Below, piece by piece: positions 18,927 to 26,334 of a stretch of DNA of 36,511 nucleotides. Position numbers and translations under genes: made by a program. This stretch comes from Streptomyces sp. DI166 (GTDB lineage: Bacteria; Actinomycetota; Actinomycetes; Streptomycetales; Streptomycetaceae), in NCBI RefSeq assembly GCF_900091315.1, contig NZ_FLSP01000087.1, positions 1-36,511 on the forward strand. The letters are read 5' to 3'. How positions within the stretch are numbered: the stretch's first letter is position 1; every line of letters begins with the position of its first letter. The notes under the pieces were generated by a model, which was given only the letters and a program-made list of their open reading frames with translations, did no database searches and was not told the DNA's origin.

Positions 18927-19799
18927 ATGTCCCCTCGTCCCCAGCCCGGCCGTGAGTACGTCCTGACCCTCTCCTGTCCCGACAGCGCGGGACTGGTGCA
19001 CGCCGTGAGCGGCTTCCTCGTCAGGAACTCCGGAAACATCCTGGAAAGCCAGCAGTTCGACGACCGACTCCAGGGCCGCTTCTTCATGCGGGTGCACTTC
19101 GACGTCTCCGACCCCGACCTCCACCTGGACGGCCTGCGCGCCCGCTTCGGCCCCGTGGCCCAGGCGTACGCCATCTCCTGGAACCTGACGGAGGCGGCGA
19201 CGCCGACCCGGACGCTGATCATGGTGTCGAAGTTCGGGCACTGCCTGAACGACCTGCTCTTCCGCGGGCGCACCGGCGCGCTGAACATCGAGATCCCCGC
19301 GATCGTCTCCAACCACCGGGACTTCGAGAACCTCGCGGAGACCTACGGCGTCCCCTTCCACCACATCCCGGTGACCAAGGAGACCAAGCCCGAGGCCGAG
19401 GCGCGGCTGCTGGAACTGGTACGTGAGCTGGACATCGACCTGGTGGTGCTGGCCCGCTACATGCAGATCCTCTCCGACGACCTGTGCAAGCAGTTGGAGG
19501 GCCGGGCCATCAACATCCACCACTCCTTCCTCCCCAGCTTCAAGGGCGCCCGCCCCTACGAGCAGGCCTATCAGCGCGGGGTGAAGCTGGTCGGCGCGAC
19601 CGCGCACTATGTGACGCCGGACCTGGACGAGGGGCAGATCATCGAGCAGGACGTGGTCCGGGTGGACCACTCGCTGGACCCGGGCGAGCTGGTCACGGTC
19701 GGCCGGGACGTGGAGGCGCAGGTGCTGGCGCACGCGGTGAAGTGGCACAGCGAGAGCCGCGTCATGGTGGACGGCAACCGCACGGTCGTCTTCCGCTGA
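18927..19799 (+). CDS. purU: Formyltetrahydrofolate deformylase
   Basis: A 290-aa protein with an N-terminal ACT domain (LTLSCPDSAGLVHAVSGFLV) and a C-terminal formyltransferase-fold hydrolase domain (VSKFGHCLNDLL, ALNIEIPAIVSNH, INIHHSFLPSF, HYVTPDLDEGQIIEQDV). It hydrolyses 10-formyl-THF to formate and free THF. That matters here because dimethylglycine and sarcosine oxidation load two C1 units onto THF per betaine. The ATG at 18927 has GGAGG 6 nt upstream and is preferred over the frame start at 18897, which falls in the operator. It is monocistronic, with a terminator after the stop. Confidence 0.95.
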   Translation: MSPRPQPGREYVLTLSCPDSAGLVHAVSGFLVRNSGNILESQQFDDRLQGRFFMRVHFDVSDPDLHLDGLRARFGPVAQAYAISWNLTEAATPTRTLIMVSKFGHCLNDLLFRGRTGALNIEIPAIVSNHRDFENLAETYGVPFHHIPVTKETKPEAEARLLELVRELDIDLVVLARYMQILSDDLCKQLEGRAINIHHSFLPSFKGARPYEQAYQRGVKLVGATAHYVTPDLDEGQIIEQDVVRVDHSLDPGELVTVGRDVEAQVLAHAVKWHSESRVMVDGNRTVVFR

Positions 19800-19829
19800 G
19801 ACAGCTGAGACATACGAGCCGTACGGCGA

Positions 19830-19858
19830 GGGCGGGACCGGAGCTACCGGTCCCGCCC
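19830..19858. terminator. Bidirectional hairpin between purU and the MetF-like gene
   Basis: A perfect 12-bp stem, GGGCGGGACCGG with its complement, around a 5-nt loop and followed by TT. It lies 31 bp after the purU stop and 17 bp from the end of the convergent MetF-like gene, so it can serve both. Confidence 0.8.
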
Positions 19859-19874
19859 TTGTGCGTGCCGAGGT

Positions 19875-20711
19875 TCAGCCGCCCAGCCGGTCCAGCAGCG
19901 CCCGGCGCCACCGCTCGGTCTCGGCGATCTGGTTGAAGGTGAACAGGTGCAGCCCGGCCACGCCCGAGGAGGGCGCGGTGAGCGCGTCCCGCGCCCGGGT
20001 CAGCAGCCGCTCGGGCGCGTACCCGCCGGGCGCGGCGAACCGCAGGAACCACGAGGGGTGCCGGGTCAGGAACCGCGTCGACTCCCCCACCCCTATCTTC
20101 GTGGCCATGGCGAGCAGCTTGGCCCGCTGCACCGGCCCGGCGACGCCCACGTGCACGGGCAGCTCGACCTGCCTGCGTCGTATACGAACCAGCCACTCCC
20201 CCAGCACCCGCGGGTCGAAGCAGAGGTTGCTGACGATGTACGTGGCGTGCTCGCGCTTGTCCCACATCGCCTGGACGGTGATGTCGTCGTCGATGATCGG
20301 ATGGCTCTCGGGGTAGCCGGTGACGCCGACGCGGGCGAAGGGGCTGCCCAGCTCGCCCAGTCTGCGCAGCACCGGCAGCGCCCCGTGGAAGTCACCTGCG
20401 GGCGGGTCGGCGTCCCCGGCCGGGAGGAAGACGTCGTCCACGCCCGCCTCCCGCAGCCGGCCCGCGACCTCCTTCAGATGGGCGTCGTCGCGCAGCAGCC
20501 GCGCGGGCACGTGCGGGACGACCCGGTAGCCGTGCCCGGCGAGCCGGGTCGTGAGGGCCAGGGTCGGTTCCAGGCCCTTGACCGGCGACGCCGTCACGGT
20601 GACGACGACGTCGCGCGGCACATGGGCGAGGACCTTCTCCTCGGTGGCCTTCGCGGGCAGCACTTCGTAGCGGACGCTGTGCAGCAGCGCCCGGAGTCCT
20701 TCGGTCGCCAA
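19875..20711 (-). CDS. Methylenetetrahydrofolate reductase-like protein
   Basis: A 278-aa MTHFR-family barrel protein. The N-terminal SVRYEVLPAK matches the family's F-E-(V/F)-P-P segment with the catalytic glutamate, and VTVTASPVKGLEPTLALTTRL and HLFTFNQIAET are recognisable. It would reduce methylene-THF to 5-methyl-THF, another exit for C1 units. The only usable start is TTG at 20711, one codon (GCA) after the in-frame TAG stop of betA, so expression probably depends on betA translation. Canonical MetF is about 290-310 aa; this is slightly short, and divergent flavin-independent MTHFRs have been described in mycobacteria. Which cofactor it uses is not visible. Confidence 0.78.
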   Translation of the reverse strand: MATEGLRALLHSVRYEVLPAKATEEKVLAHVPRDVVVTVTASPVKGLEPTLALTTRLAGHGYRVVPHVPARLLRDDAHLKEVAGRLREAGVDDVFLPAGDADPPAGDFHGALPVLRRLGELGSPFARVGVTGYPESHPIIDDDITVQAMWDKREHATYIVSNLCFDPRVLGEWLVRIRRRQVELPVHVGVAGPVQRAKLLAMATKIGVGESTRFLTRHPSWFLRFAAPGGYAPERLLTRARDALTAPSSGVAGLHLFTFNQIAETERWRRALLDRLGG

Positions 20712-20714
20712 TGC

Positions 20715-22385
20715 CTACCCCGTCTGCTTCTGCGCGTCGCGGTGGCGGTAGTACGCGGCCTTCGACGGCTCCAGCGGCTGCTTGCCGAGGATGAGGTCGG
20801 CTGCCTTCTCGGCGATCATCATGACGGGAGCATAGATGTTGCCGTTGGTCACGTAGGGCATGACCGAGGCGTCCACGACCCGCAGCCCGTCCAGGCCGTG
20901 CACCCGCATGCTGGTGGGGTCGACGACGGCCATGTCGTCGGTGCCCATCTTGCAGGTGCAGGAGGGGTGCAGCGCGGTCTCGCCCTCCTCGGCGACCCAG
21001 GCGAGGATCTCCTCGTCGGTCTGCACTCCGGGGCCGGGCGAGACCTCGCCGCCGTTGTAGGGGGCGAGCGCGGGCTGGTTGAGGATCTCGCGGGCCACGC
21101 GGATCGCCTCCACCCACTCGCGGCGGTCCTGCTCGGTGGAGAGGTAGTTGAAGCGGAGCGCGGGGTGCACCCGCGGGTCCCTGCTCTTGATCTTCACCGA
21201 GCCGATGGCGTCCGAGTACATGGGCCCGACGTGCACCTGGTAGCCGTGGTCACCGGCCGGCGAGGAGCCGTCGTAGCGGACCGCGACGGGCAGGAAGTGG
21301 AACATCAGGTTGGGGTACTCGACGTCCTCGTTGCTGCGCGCGAAGCCGCCCGCCTCGAAGTGGTTGGTGGCGGCCGGGCCCTTGCGGAACAGCCACTGCA
21401 GACCGATGAAGGGGGCCCGCCACTTGGCCATGTACGGCTGCATGGAGACGGGCTGCTTGCAGGCGTACTGGACGTAGACCTCCAGGTGGTCCTGCATGTT
21501 CTCGCCGACGCCGGGGAGGTCGTGGACGACGTCGATGCCGAGGGCGCTCAGCTCGGCGGCGTTGCCGACGCCGGAGAGCTGGAGCAGCTGCGGGGAGTTG
21601 ATGGCGCCGCCGCACAGGATGACCTCGCCCGCGCGGACCTGCTGGAGCGCGCCCCGGCCGCGCCGGTACTCGACGCCCACGGCGCGCTTGCCCTCGAACA
21701 GCACCCGGGTGACGAGGGCGCGGGTGCGCACGGTGAGGTTCGGGCGCTTCAGCACGGGCTTGAGGTAGGCCTTGGAGGCCGACAGACGGCGGCCTCGGTG
21801 GACGTTGCGGTCGAACTTCGCGAAGCCCTCCTGCCGGTAGCCGTTGACGTCGTCGGTGGGCGGGTAACCGGCCTCCTCGGTGGCCTTGAGGAAGGCGTGG
21901 AAGAGGGGGTTGGTCGCGGGGCCGCGCTCCAGGACGAGGGGGCCGTCGTGGCCGCGGAACTCGTCGTCGGGGGCGGCGGCCAGACAGTTCTCCATGCGCC
22001 GGAAGTACGGCAGGCAGTGCGCGTAGTCCCAGGTCTCCATGCCGGGGTCGGAGGCCCAGCGCTCGTAGTCCATGGGGTTGCCGCGCTGGAAGATCATGCC
22101 GTTGATGCTGCTGGAGCCGCCGAGCACCTTGCCGCGCGCGTGGTAGACACGGCGGCCGCCCATGTGGGGCTCCGGCTCGGACTCGTACTTCCAGTCGTAG
22201 AACCGGCTGCCGATGGGGTAGGTGAGCGCCGCGGGCATGTGGATGAAGACATCCCACGGGTAGTCCGACCTGCCCGCCTCCAGGACCAGGACCCGGTTGG
22301 CCGGGTCCGCGGAGAGGCGGTTCGCCAGGGCACAGCCGGCCGAACCGCCGCCGACGATGACGAAGTCGTACTGCACAGGAGCCAT
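20715..22385 (-). CDS. betA: GMC-family choline dehydrogenase
   Basis: A 556-aa FAD enzyme that oxidises choline to betaine aldehyde, and possibly on to betaine. The FAD-binding VGGGSAGCALANRLS is near residue 12, the second GMC signature GKVLGGSSSINGMIF follows, and the C-terminal catalytic histidine lies in LHPSCTCKMG, with NGNIYAPVMMIAEKAAD after it. E. coli BetA has about the same length. An upstream extension to 22469 crosses the operators, so the ATG at 22385 (MAPVQYDFVIVGGG) is chosen. The MetF-like gene follows after TAG-GCA in the same frame. It is divergent from iclR copy 2. Confidence 0.94.
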   Translation of the reverse strand: MAPVQYDFVIVGGGSAGCALANRLSADPANRVLVLEAGRSDYPWDVFIHMPAALTYPIGSRFYDWKYESEPEPHMGGRRVYHARGKVLGGSSSINGMIFQRGNPMDYERWASDPGMETWDYAHCLPYFRRMENCLAAAPDDEFRGHDGPLVLERGPATNPLFHAFLKATEEAGYPPTDDVNGYRQEGFAKFDRNVHRGRRLSASKAYLKPVLKRPNLTVRTRALVTRVLFEGKRAVGVEYRRGRGALQQVRAGEVILCGGAINSPQLLQLSGVGNAAELSALGIDVVHDLPGVGENMQDHLEVYVQYACKQPVSMQPYMAKWRAPFIGLQWLFRKGPAATNHFEAGGFARSNEDVEYPNLMFHFLPVAVRYDGSSPAGDHGYQVHVGPMYSDAIGSVKIKSRDPRVHPALRFNYLSTEQDRREWVEAIRVAREILNQPALAPYNGGEVSPGPGVQTDEEILAWVAEEGETALHPSCTCKMGTDDMAVVDPTSMRVHGLDGLRVVDASVMPYVTNGNIYAPVMMIAEKAADLILGKQPLEPSKAAYYRHRDAQKQTG

Positions 22386-22434
22386 GGTGCCTCGTCTCAC
22401 TCGCGCCGTAGGTGTGTGCCGCATGCTAGACCGA

Positions 22435-22470
22435 GTCCCGCTATACGCACCAGGTTGCGAGCAGCGCAAC
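22435..22470 (-). promoter_or_regulatory. Tandem 17-bp operators upstream of betA
   Basis: On the minus strand GTTGC-GCTGCTC-GCAAC (22470-22454) is perfect and is followed 19 bp on by GGTGC-GTATAGC-GGGAC (22451-22435). I could not find a TTGACA -35 at the usual distance, so the betA promoter itself is not assigned. Confidence 0.7.
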
Positions 22471-22523
22471 TTCGGGATCTTGGTTACGTAGGTGTTGCTT
22501 GCAGGCTTGTTGTTTACTACGCG

Positions 22524-22544
22524 TATAGTTTCACTGTGAGCAAC
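22524..22544 (+). promoter_or_regulatory. Leaderless promoter and autoregulatory operator of iclR copy 2
   Basis: The -10 hexamer TATAGT (22524-22529) ends 6 nt before the GTG at 22536, the same spacing as in copy 1. A GTTTC-ACTGTGA-GCAAC site (22528-22544) covers the start codon. Confidence 0.68.
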
Positions 22545-23333
22545 TACAGCCCTGAAACGGAAACGTCGAGTTCACCCGCCGGCGGCGTGCAGTCGGTCGA
22601 CCGCGCCATCAGCGTCCTGGAGATCCTCGCGCAGCGCGGCGAGGCGGGAGTCAGCGAGGTCGCGGGCGAGATCGACGTCCACAAGTCGACCGCTTTCCGG
22701 CTGCTCGGCGCGCTGGAGACGCGCGGTCTGGTGGAGCAGGCGGGCGAGCGCGGCAAGTACCGGCTGGGCTTCGGGATCGTCCGGCTGGCCGGAGCGGTCA
22801 CGGGGCGTATCGACATCACGCAGCAGGGCCGGCCGGTCTGCGAGCGGCTCGCGGAGGAGCTGGGCGAGACGGTGAACATCGCCGTCATGCAGGAGCACTA
22901 CGCGATCAACCTGTACCAGGTGCGCGGACCGGGAGCGATCACCGCGCACAACTGGGTGGGCCAGCTGACCCCCCTGCACGCCACCTCCAGCGGCAAGATC
23001 CTGCTGGCCCACATGCCCGGAAAGGAGCGGACCGCACTGCTGACCGCCGCCGGTCTGAAGAAGGTCACCCCGCACACCATCACCGCGAAGTCGAAGCTGG
23101 AGAAGAACCTCGCCGAGGCGCGCGAGCGCGGCTACGCCTACACGCTGGAGGAGCTGGAGATCGGCCTGCACGCGATGGCCGCCCCGGTCCGCAACCGGGA
23201 CGGACAGGTCATCGCCGCGCTCAGCGCCTCCGGCCCCGGCTACCGGCTGACCGAGGAGCGGCTGCACGAGCTGTCCCCGAAGCTGCTCCAGGGCGCCGAG
23301 GAGATCAGCCACCGCATGGGCTACCTGGGCTGA
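22536..23333 (+). CDS. IclR-family transcriptional regulator (copy 2)
   Basis: A 265-aa paralogue of the regulator at 3656-4453, colinear over the whole length. The winged HTH (VQSVDRAISVLEIL ... VSEVAGEIDVHKSTAFRLLGALETRGLVEQ) is almost unchanged; most differences lie in the effector domain (for example MQEHYAINLYQVRGPGAITAHNW against LQEHYAVNLYQVRGPGAVGTHNW). Near-identical recognition helices imply shared operators, and divergent effector domains allow different inducers. The start is GTG at 22536, matching the MSNY start of copy 1. It is divergent from betA. Its stop lies 1 bp from the stop of gbcA2 on the other strand, with no room for a terminator. Confidence 0.93.
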   Translation: MSNYSPETETSSSPAGGVQSVDRAISVLEILAQRGEAGVSEVAGEIDVHKSTAFRLLGALETRGLVEQAGERGKYRLGFGIVRLAGAVTGRIDITQQGRPVCERLAEELGETVNIAVMQEHYAINLYQVRGPGAITAHNWVGQLTPLHATSSGKILLAHMPGKERTALLTAAGLKKVTPHTITAKSKLEKNLAEARERGYAYTLEELEIGLHAMAAPVRNRDGQVIAALSASGPGYRLTEERLHELSPKLLQGAEEISHRMGYLG

Positions 23334-23334
23334 C

Positions 23335-24465
23335 TCACCCCTGCGGGGTTCCCAGGCGCTCGTTCACCCACGCGTGGAACGCGCCGATGTGGTGCTCGCT
23401 GGGCACCAGGACGCCGCCCTTGGCGTACGTACGGCTGTTCATGCCGGGCTGGGTGCGCTCGCAGGCGTCGAAGTCCTGCTGGTTGACCCGGTGGAACAGC
23501 TCCACCGACCGGCTGACGTCCTTGCCGCTCTCCACCACGTGCGGCAGGTAGAGCCAGTCGCACTCGACGACCGTGCGGTCCACGGCGAGCGGGTACATCC
23601 GGTGGAAGATCACGTGGTCGGGCACGAGGTTGACGAAGACCTGCGGGCGGACGGTGATCGCGTAGTAGCGGCGGTCCTGGTCCTCGGCGACCCCCGGTAT
23701 ACGGTCCAGCCCTTCCGAGCCGTCCACCGTGAACCCTTGTATACCGTCCCCGAACTCCGCTCCGTGCCCCACGTAGTACTGGGCGGCGTAGCCGTCGGCG
23801 AACTCGGGGAGCACCTCGGTGAGTTCGGGGTGGATGGTGGCGCAGTGGTAGCACTCCATGAAGTTCTCGACGATGAGCTTCCAGTTCGCCTTCACGTCGT
23901 AGGTGATCCGGCGGCCCACCTTCAGGTCCTCGATGCCGTAGTGCTCGATCGACTCGACGTCGCCGAGGCGCTCGACCACGTCGCCGATGACGGCCTGCTC
24001 GAAGGGCGGCGGGTTCTCCGCGAGGCACAGCCAGACATAGCCGAGCCACTCGCGCACATGGACGTCGACCAGCCCGTACTCGGTGCGGCTCACATCGGGC
24101 ATCTTGGTGAGGTTGGGGGCCGCGACGAGCTTGCCGTCCAGGCCGTAGGTCCAGGCGTGGTACGGGCACTGGAAGGCGCGCCTGACCTCGCCGGACTCCT
24201 CGGTGCAGAGCCGGGCCCCGCGATGCCGGCACACATTGAAGTACGCGCGGATCGAGTGGTCCCTGGCCCGGGTGACCAGGATGCTCTCCCGTCCCACGTC
24301 CACGGTGCGGAAGGCGCCGGGTTTGTCCAGTTCGGACGCGCGGGCCGCGCAGAACCACAGGGACTCGAAGATGTGCTCCTGCTCCTGGGTGAAGACAGCC
24401 GGATCGGTGTAGGCGGAGCCGGGGAGGGTGGCGATCAGACTGTCCGGCAGACCGGTCGGGGTCAC
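23335..24465 (-). CDS. gbcA: Rieske non-heme iron oxygenase, glycine betaine monooxygenase-like (copy 2)
   Basis: A 376-aa paralogue of the oxygenase at 2244-3386, about 80% identical by hand alignment. Identity is highest around the active site (residues 180-300 nearly invariant) and lowest at both ends. Rieske ligands are C79/H81 and C100/H103; iron site N201, E204, H207, H212. The GTG at 24465 is preferred (GAGGAG 5 nt upstream) over the frame start at 24540, which lies in the operator. It sits 130 bp downstream of the ferredoxin reductase gene on the same strand but has its own promoter and operator pair. Being near those electron-transfer genes makes it the more likely principal oxygenase. 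Substrate is betaine by context; a second quaternary amine is possible for one of the copies. Confidence 0.9.
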   Translation of the reverse strand: MTPTGLPDSLIATLPGSAYTDPAVFTQEQEHIFESLWFCAARASELDKPGAFRTVDVGRESILVTRARDHSIRAYFNVCRHRGARLCTEESGEVRRAFQCPYHAWTYGLDGKLVAAPNLTKMPDVSRTEYGLVDVHVREWLGYVWLCLAENPPPFEQAVIGDVVERLGDVESIEHYGIEDLKVGRRITYDVKANWKLIVENFMECYHCATIHPELTEVLPEFADGYAAQYYVGHGAEFGDGIQGFTVDGSEGLDRIPGVAEDQDRRYYAITVRPQVFVNLVPDHVIFHRMYPLAVDRTVVECDWLYLPHVVESGKDVSRSVELFHRVNQQDFDACERTQPGMNSRTYAKGGVLVPSEHHIGAFHAWVNERLGTPQG

Positions 24466-24531
24466 GGGCACTCCTCGGGGAAACGTCGTGGAGAGGTGAT
24501 TCACGCGCCGGGACGAGCGACTCCGGACGGC

Positions 24532-24599
24532 GTTCTGCATGGAGCAACGCTGCGCTCGATGTGCAACCGCAGCATGGGGTCGCGCCGGGGCGGTGTCAA
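24532..24599 (-). promoter_or_regulatory. Promoter and tandem 17-bp operators of gbcA copy 2
   Basis: On the minus strand TTGACA (24599-24594), 17 bp, CATGCT (24576-24571). Operators begin at 24567 (GTTGCACATCGAGCGCA) and 24548 (GTTGC-TCCATGC-AGAAC), 19 bp apart. The TGA inside TTGACA is the stop codon of the reductase gene upstream. Confidence 0.73.
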
Positions 24600-25759
24600 G
24601 ACGCGGTGGCGGCCAACTGCTTGCGCCAGCGCATGAACAGCCGCGGCTGGTTCATCCCGAGCACGGCGACCGGGTCTCCGGCCCGCCGGTAGACGGCGAG
24701 GACATCGCGGCCGTCGGCCGATCCGGCCTCGACGGTGACACTGTCGGCACCGGCGGCATGACCGGCGAACTGGATCCTCACGCCGTACTGGTCGGACCAG
24801 AAGTACGGCGGCCTGGGCACGCCCGGTTCCACCGCGCCGCCCGCCAGCAGGGCCGCGACCGCGGCGTCGGGGCGTTCCCGGGCGCCGGTCCAGTGCTCGA
24901 CGCGGCGGTGGTGGCCGGCGCGCGGGTCGTACCAGTTGGCGCAGTCGCCGACCGCGACCACACCGGCCAGGCTGGTCCGGCCGTCGGCGCCGCACTTGAC
25001 GCCGTTGTCGAGCGCGATGCCGGATCCCTCCAGCCACTCGACGTTCGGGCGGGCGCCCACGCCGACGACGACGATGTCGGCCGGGATACTGCGACCGTCC
25101 TCCAGCAGCACCGCGTCCACCCGCTCCTCACCGCTCAGCCCCTTGACGCCCACCCCGCACACCAGCCGCACCCCGTGGTCGGTGTGCAGCGCGGAGACGA
25201 CGGCGCCCATGGTCTCGCCGAGGGGTCCGGCGAGCGGGGTCGGCGCGGCCTCGACGACGGTCACGTCGATCCCCAGGGCGTACGCGGTGGAGGCGACCTC
25301 GGCTCCGACGAAACCGGCGCCGATCACCACCAGCCGTCCGCCGCGGGCCAGTTCGTCCCGGAGGGCGCGGGCGTCGTCGAGGGTGCGCAGGGTGTGCACC
25401 CCGGCCAGCCCCGCGGAGCCGGGCAGGGCGCGCGCCGCGGCGCCGGTCGCGATCACGAATCCGTCCGCCCGCACCTCCCGCCCGTCGGCCAGTCGCACGG
25501 CACGCCGTGCGTGGTCGAGGCCGGTGGCGCGTGCGCCGAGCAGCCATTCGGCGCCGAGGTCCTCGTCCTGCGCCTCCAGGGCGAGTTCGGCCTCGCCGAG
25601 CGTCCCGGCCAGGAACTCCTTGGACAGCGGGGGCCGGTCGTAGGGGCGGTGGAGTTCGTCCCCGATGACGACCAGCCGGCCGTCGAAGCCCTGCTTGCGC
25701 AGGGAGCGGGCCGCCGACAGGCCGGCCAGTGAGGCGCCGACCACGGCGACGCTCCTCAC
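24596..25759 (-). CDS. FAD-dependent ferredoxin reductase
   Basis: A 387-aa pyridine nucleotide-disulfide oxidoreductase of the ferredoxin/rubredoxin reductase type found in multicomponent oxygenases. It has VAVVGASLAGLSAARSLR for FAD at the N-terminus, RPYDRPPLSKEFL, VVIGAGFVGAEVASTA for NAD(P)H, and VVAVGDCANWYDP near the C-terminus. It should pass electrons from NAD(P)H to the Rieske ferredoxin encoded just upstream. The GTG at 25759 overlaps the ferredoxin stop (GTGA). The Pseudomonas GbcB reductase is, to my knowledge, an FNR-type protein with its own 2Fe-2S domain; this one is a different family. Confidence 0.9.
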   Translation of the reverse strand: MRSVAVVGASLAGLSAARSLRKQGFDGRLVVIGDELHRPYDRPPLSKEFLAGTLGEAELALEAQDEDLGAEWLLGARATGLDHARRAVRLADGREVRADGFVIATGAAARALPGSAGLAGVHTLRTLDDARALRDELARGGRLVVIGAGFVGAEVASTAYALGIDVTVVEAAPTPLAGPLGETMGAVVSALHTDHGVRLVCGVGVKGLSGEERVDAVLLEDGRSIPADIVVVGVGARPNVEWLEGSGIALDNGVKCGADGRTSLAGVVAVGDCANWYDPRAGHHRRVEHWTGARERPDAAVAALLAGGAVEPGVPRPPYFWSDQYGVRIQFAGHAAGADSVTVEAGSADGRDVLAVYRRAGDPVAVLGMNQPRLFMRWRKQLAATAS

Positions 25760-26118
25760 GCGGGGCCCCCGGCCAGGCGGGCCGTGACACAGGGCGGGAG
25801 GTTGGGGGCGTCCGTGGAGAGCCGGACATAGACGGTGCCGTCCTCGACCACGACCTCGTGCGTGCGCACCGGCAGCTTGGCCGGCGGGGCGTCGACTGCG
25901 CCGGTCCGCAGGTCGAACTTGGAGGCATGCAGCGGGCATTCCACCTCGCAGCCCTCCAGCCAGCCGTCGGCGAGCGAGGCGTCCTGGTGGGTGCAGGTGT
26001 CGTCGATGGCGAAGAGCTCGCCGTCGTCGGTGTGGAACACCGAGACCGGCGGATCGATGTCGAGCCGGTGGGCCTCGCCTCGCGGGAGGTCCGCGAGACG
26101 GCACGCGGGAATCATCAT
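25756..26118 (-). CDS. Rieske-type 2Fe-2S ferredoxin
   Basis: A 120-aa soluble Rieske ferredoxin with ligands C42/H44 (CTHQDASL) and C61/H64 (CPLHASKFD). It most likely shuttles electrons from the coupled FAD reductase to the GbcA oxygenases. Two adjacent ATGs exist: 26118 is 4 nt and 26115 is 7 nt from the GAGG, so the second may be the real start, losing one residue. An extension to 26211 crosses the operators and is rejected. It is first gene of a two-gene operon under the 17-bp operators. A NirD-like small subunit is an alternative, but the partner and context favour oxygenase electron transfer. Confidence 0.9.
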   Translation of the reverse strand: MMIPACRLADLPRGEAHRLDIDPPVSVFHTDDGELFAIDDTCTHQDASLADGWLEGCEVECPLHASKFDLRTGAVDAPPAKLPVRTHEVVVEDGTVYVRLSTDAPNLPPCVTARLAGGPA

Positions 26119-26127
26119 GACACCTCG

Positions 26128-26195
26128 GGTGCGTATAACGAAACGGATTGCGGTAAGCGCAACATCAGTCTGGGGTCGCCCTGAACCCCTGTCAA
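26128..26195 (-). promoter_or_regulatory. Promoter and tandem 17-bp operators of ferredoxin-reductase operon
   Basis: On the minus strand TTGACA (26195-26190), 17 bp, CAGACT (26172-26167). Operators GTTGC-GCTTACC-GCAAT (26163-26147) and GTTTC-GTTATAC-GCACC (26144-26128), 19 bp apart, end just before the ribosome site. Confidence 0.75.
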
Positions 26196-26271
26196 GGAGT
26201 CCCGAGGGCACTCGCGGCGCCAGTTTCGCGTTGCGCCATGAACAACATATTTCGCGGTGAACAACAAAACA

Positions 26272-26313
26272 GCCCGCCGCATCGGCTCGCGCGGTCGCGG
26301 GCCGAGGGCGGGC
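26272..26313 (-). terminator. Hairpin after the MBL hydrolase gene
   Basis: GCCCGCC and a second block TCGGCTCGCG pair with CGCGGGCCGA and GGCGGGC across a short loop, with a few unpaired bases in the left arm. It lies 22 bp past the hydrolase stop. Confidence 0.6.
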
Positions 26314-26334
26314 GATGAAGGGGTGCCGGTGGGG

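Noticed and set aside
17330..19312. 660-aa minus-strand open frame spanning betB and its promoter
   Set aside because: It is an out-of-frame shadow of betB extended through the divergent promoter; the encoded protein is Arg-rich without family motifs.
22471..22505. A TTGACA-type promoter for betA in line with the others
   Set aside because: No -35-like hexamer occurs 24-27 bp before the first operator; only the operators are reported.
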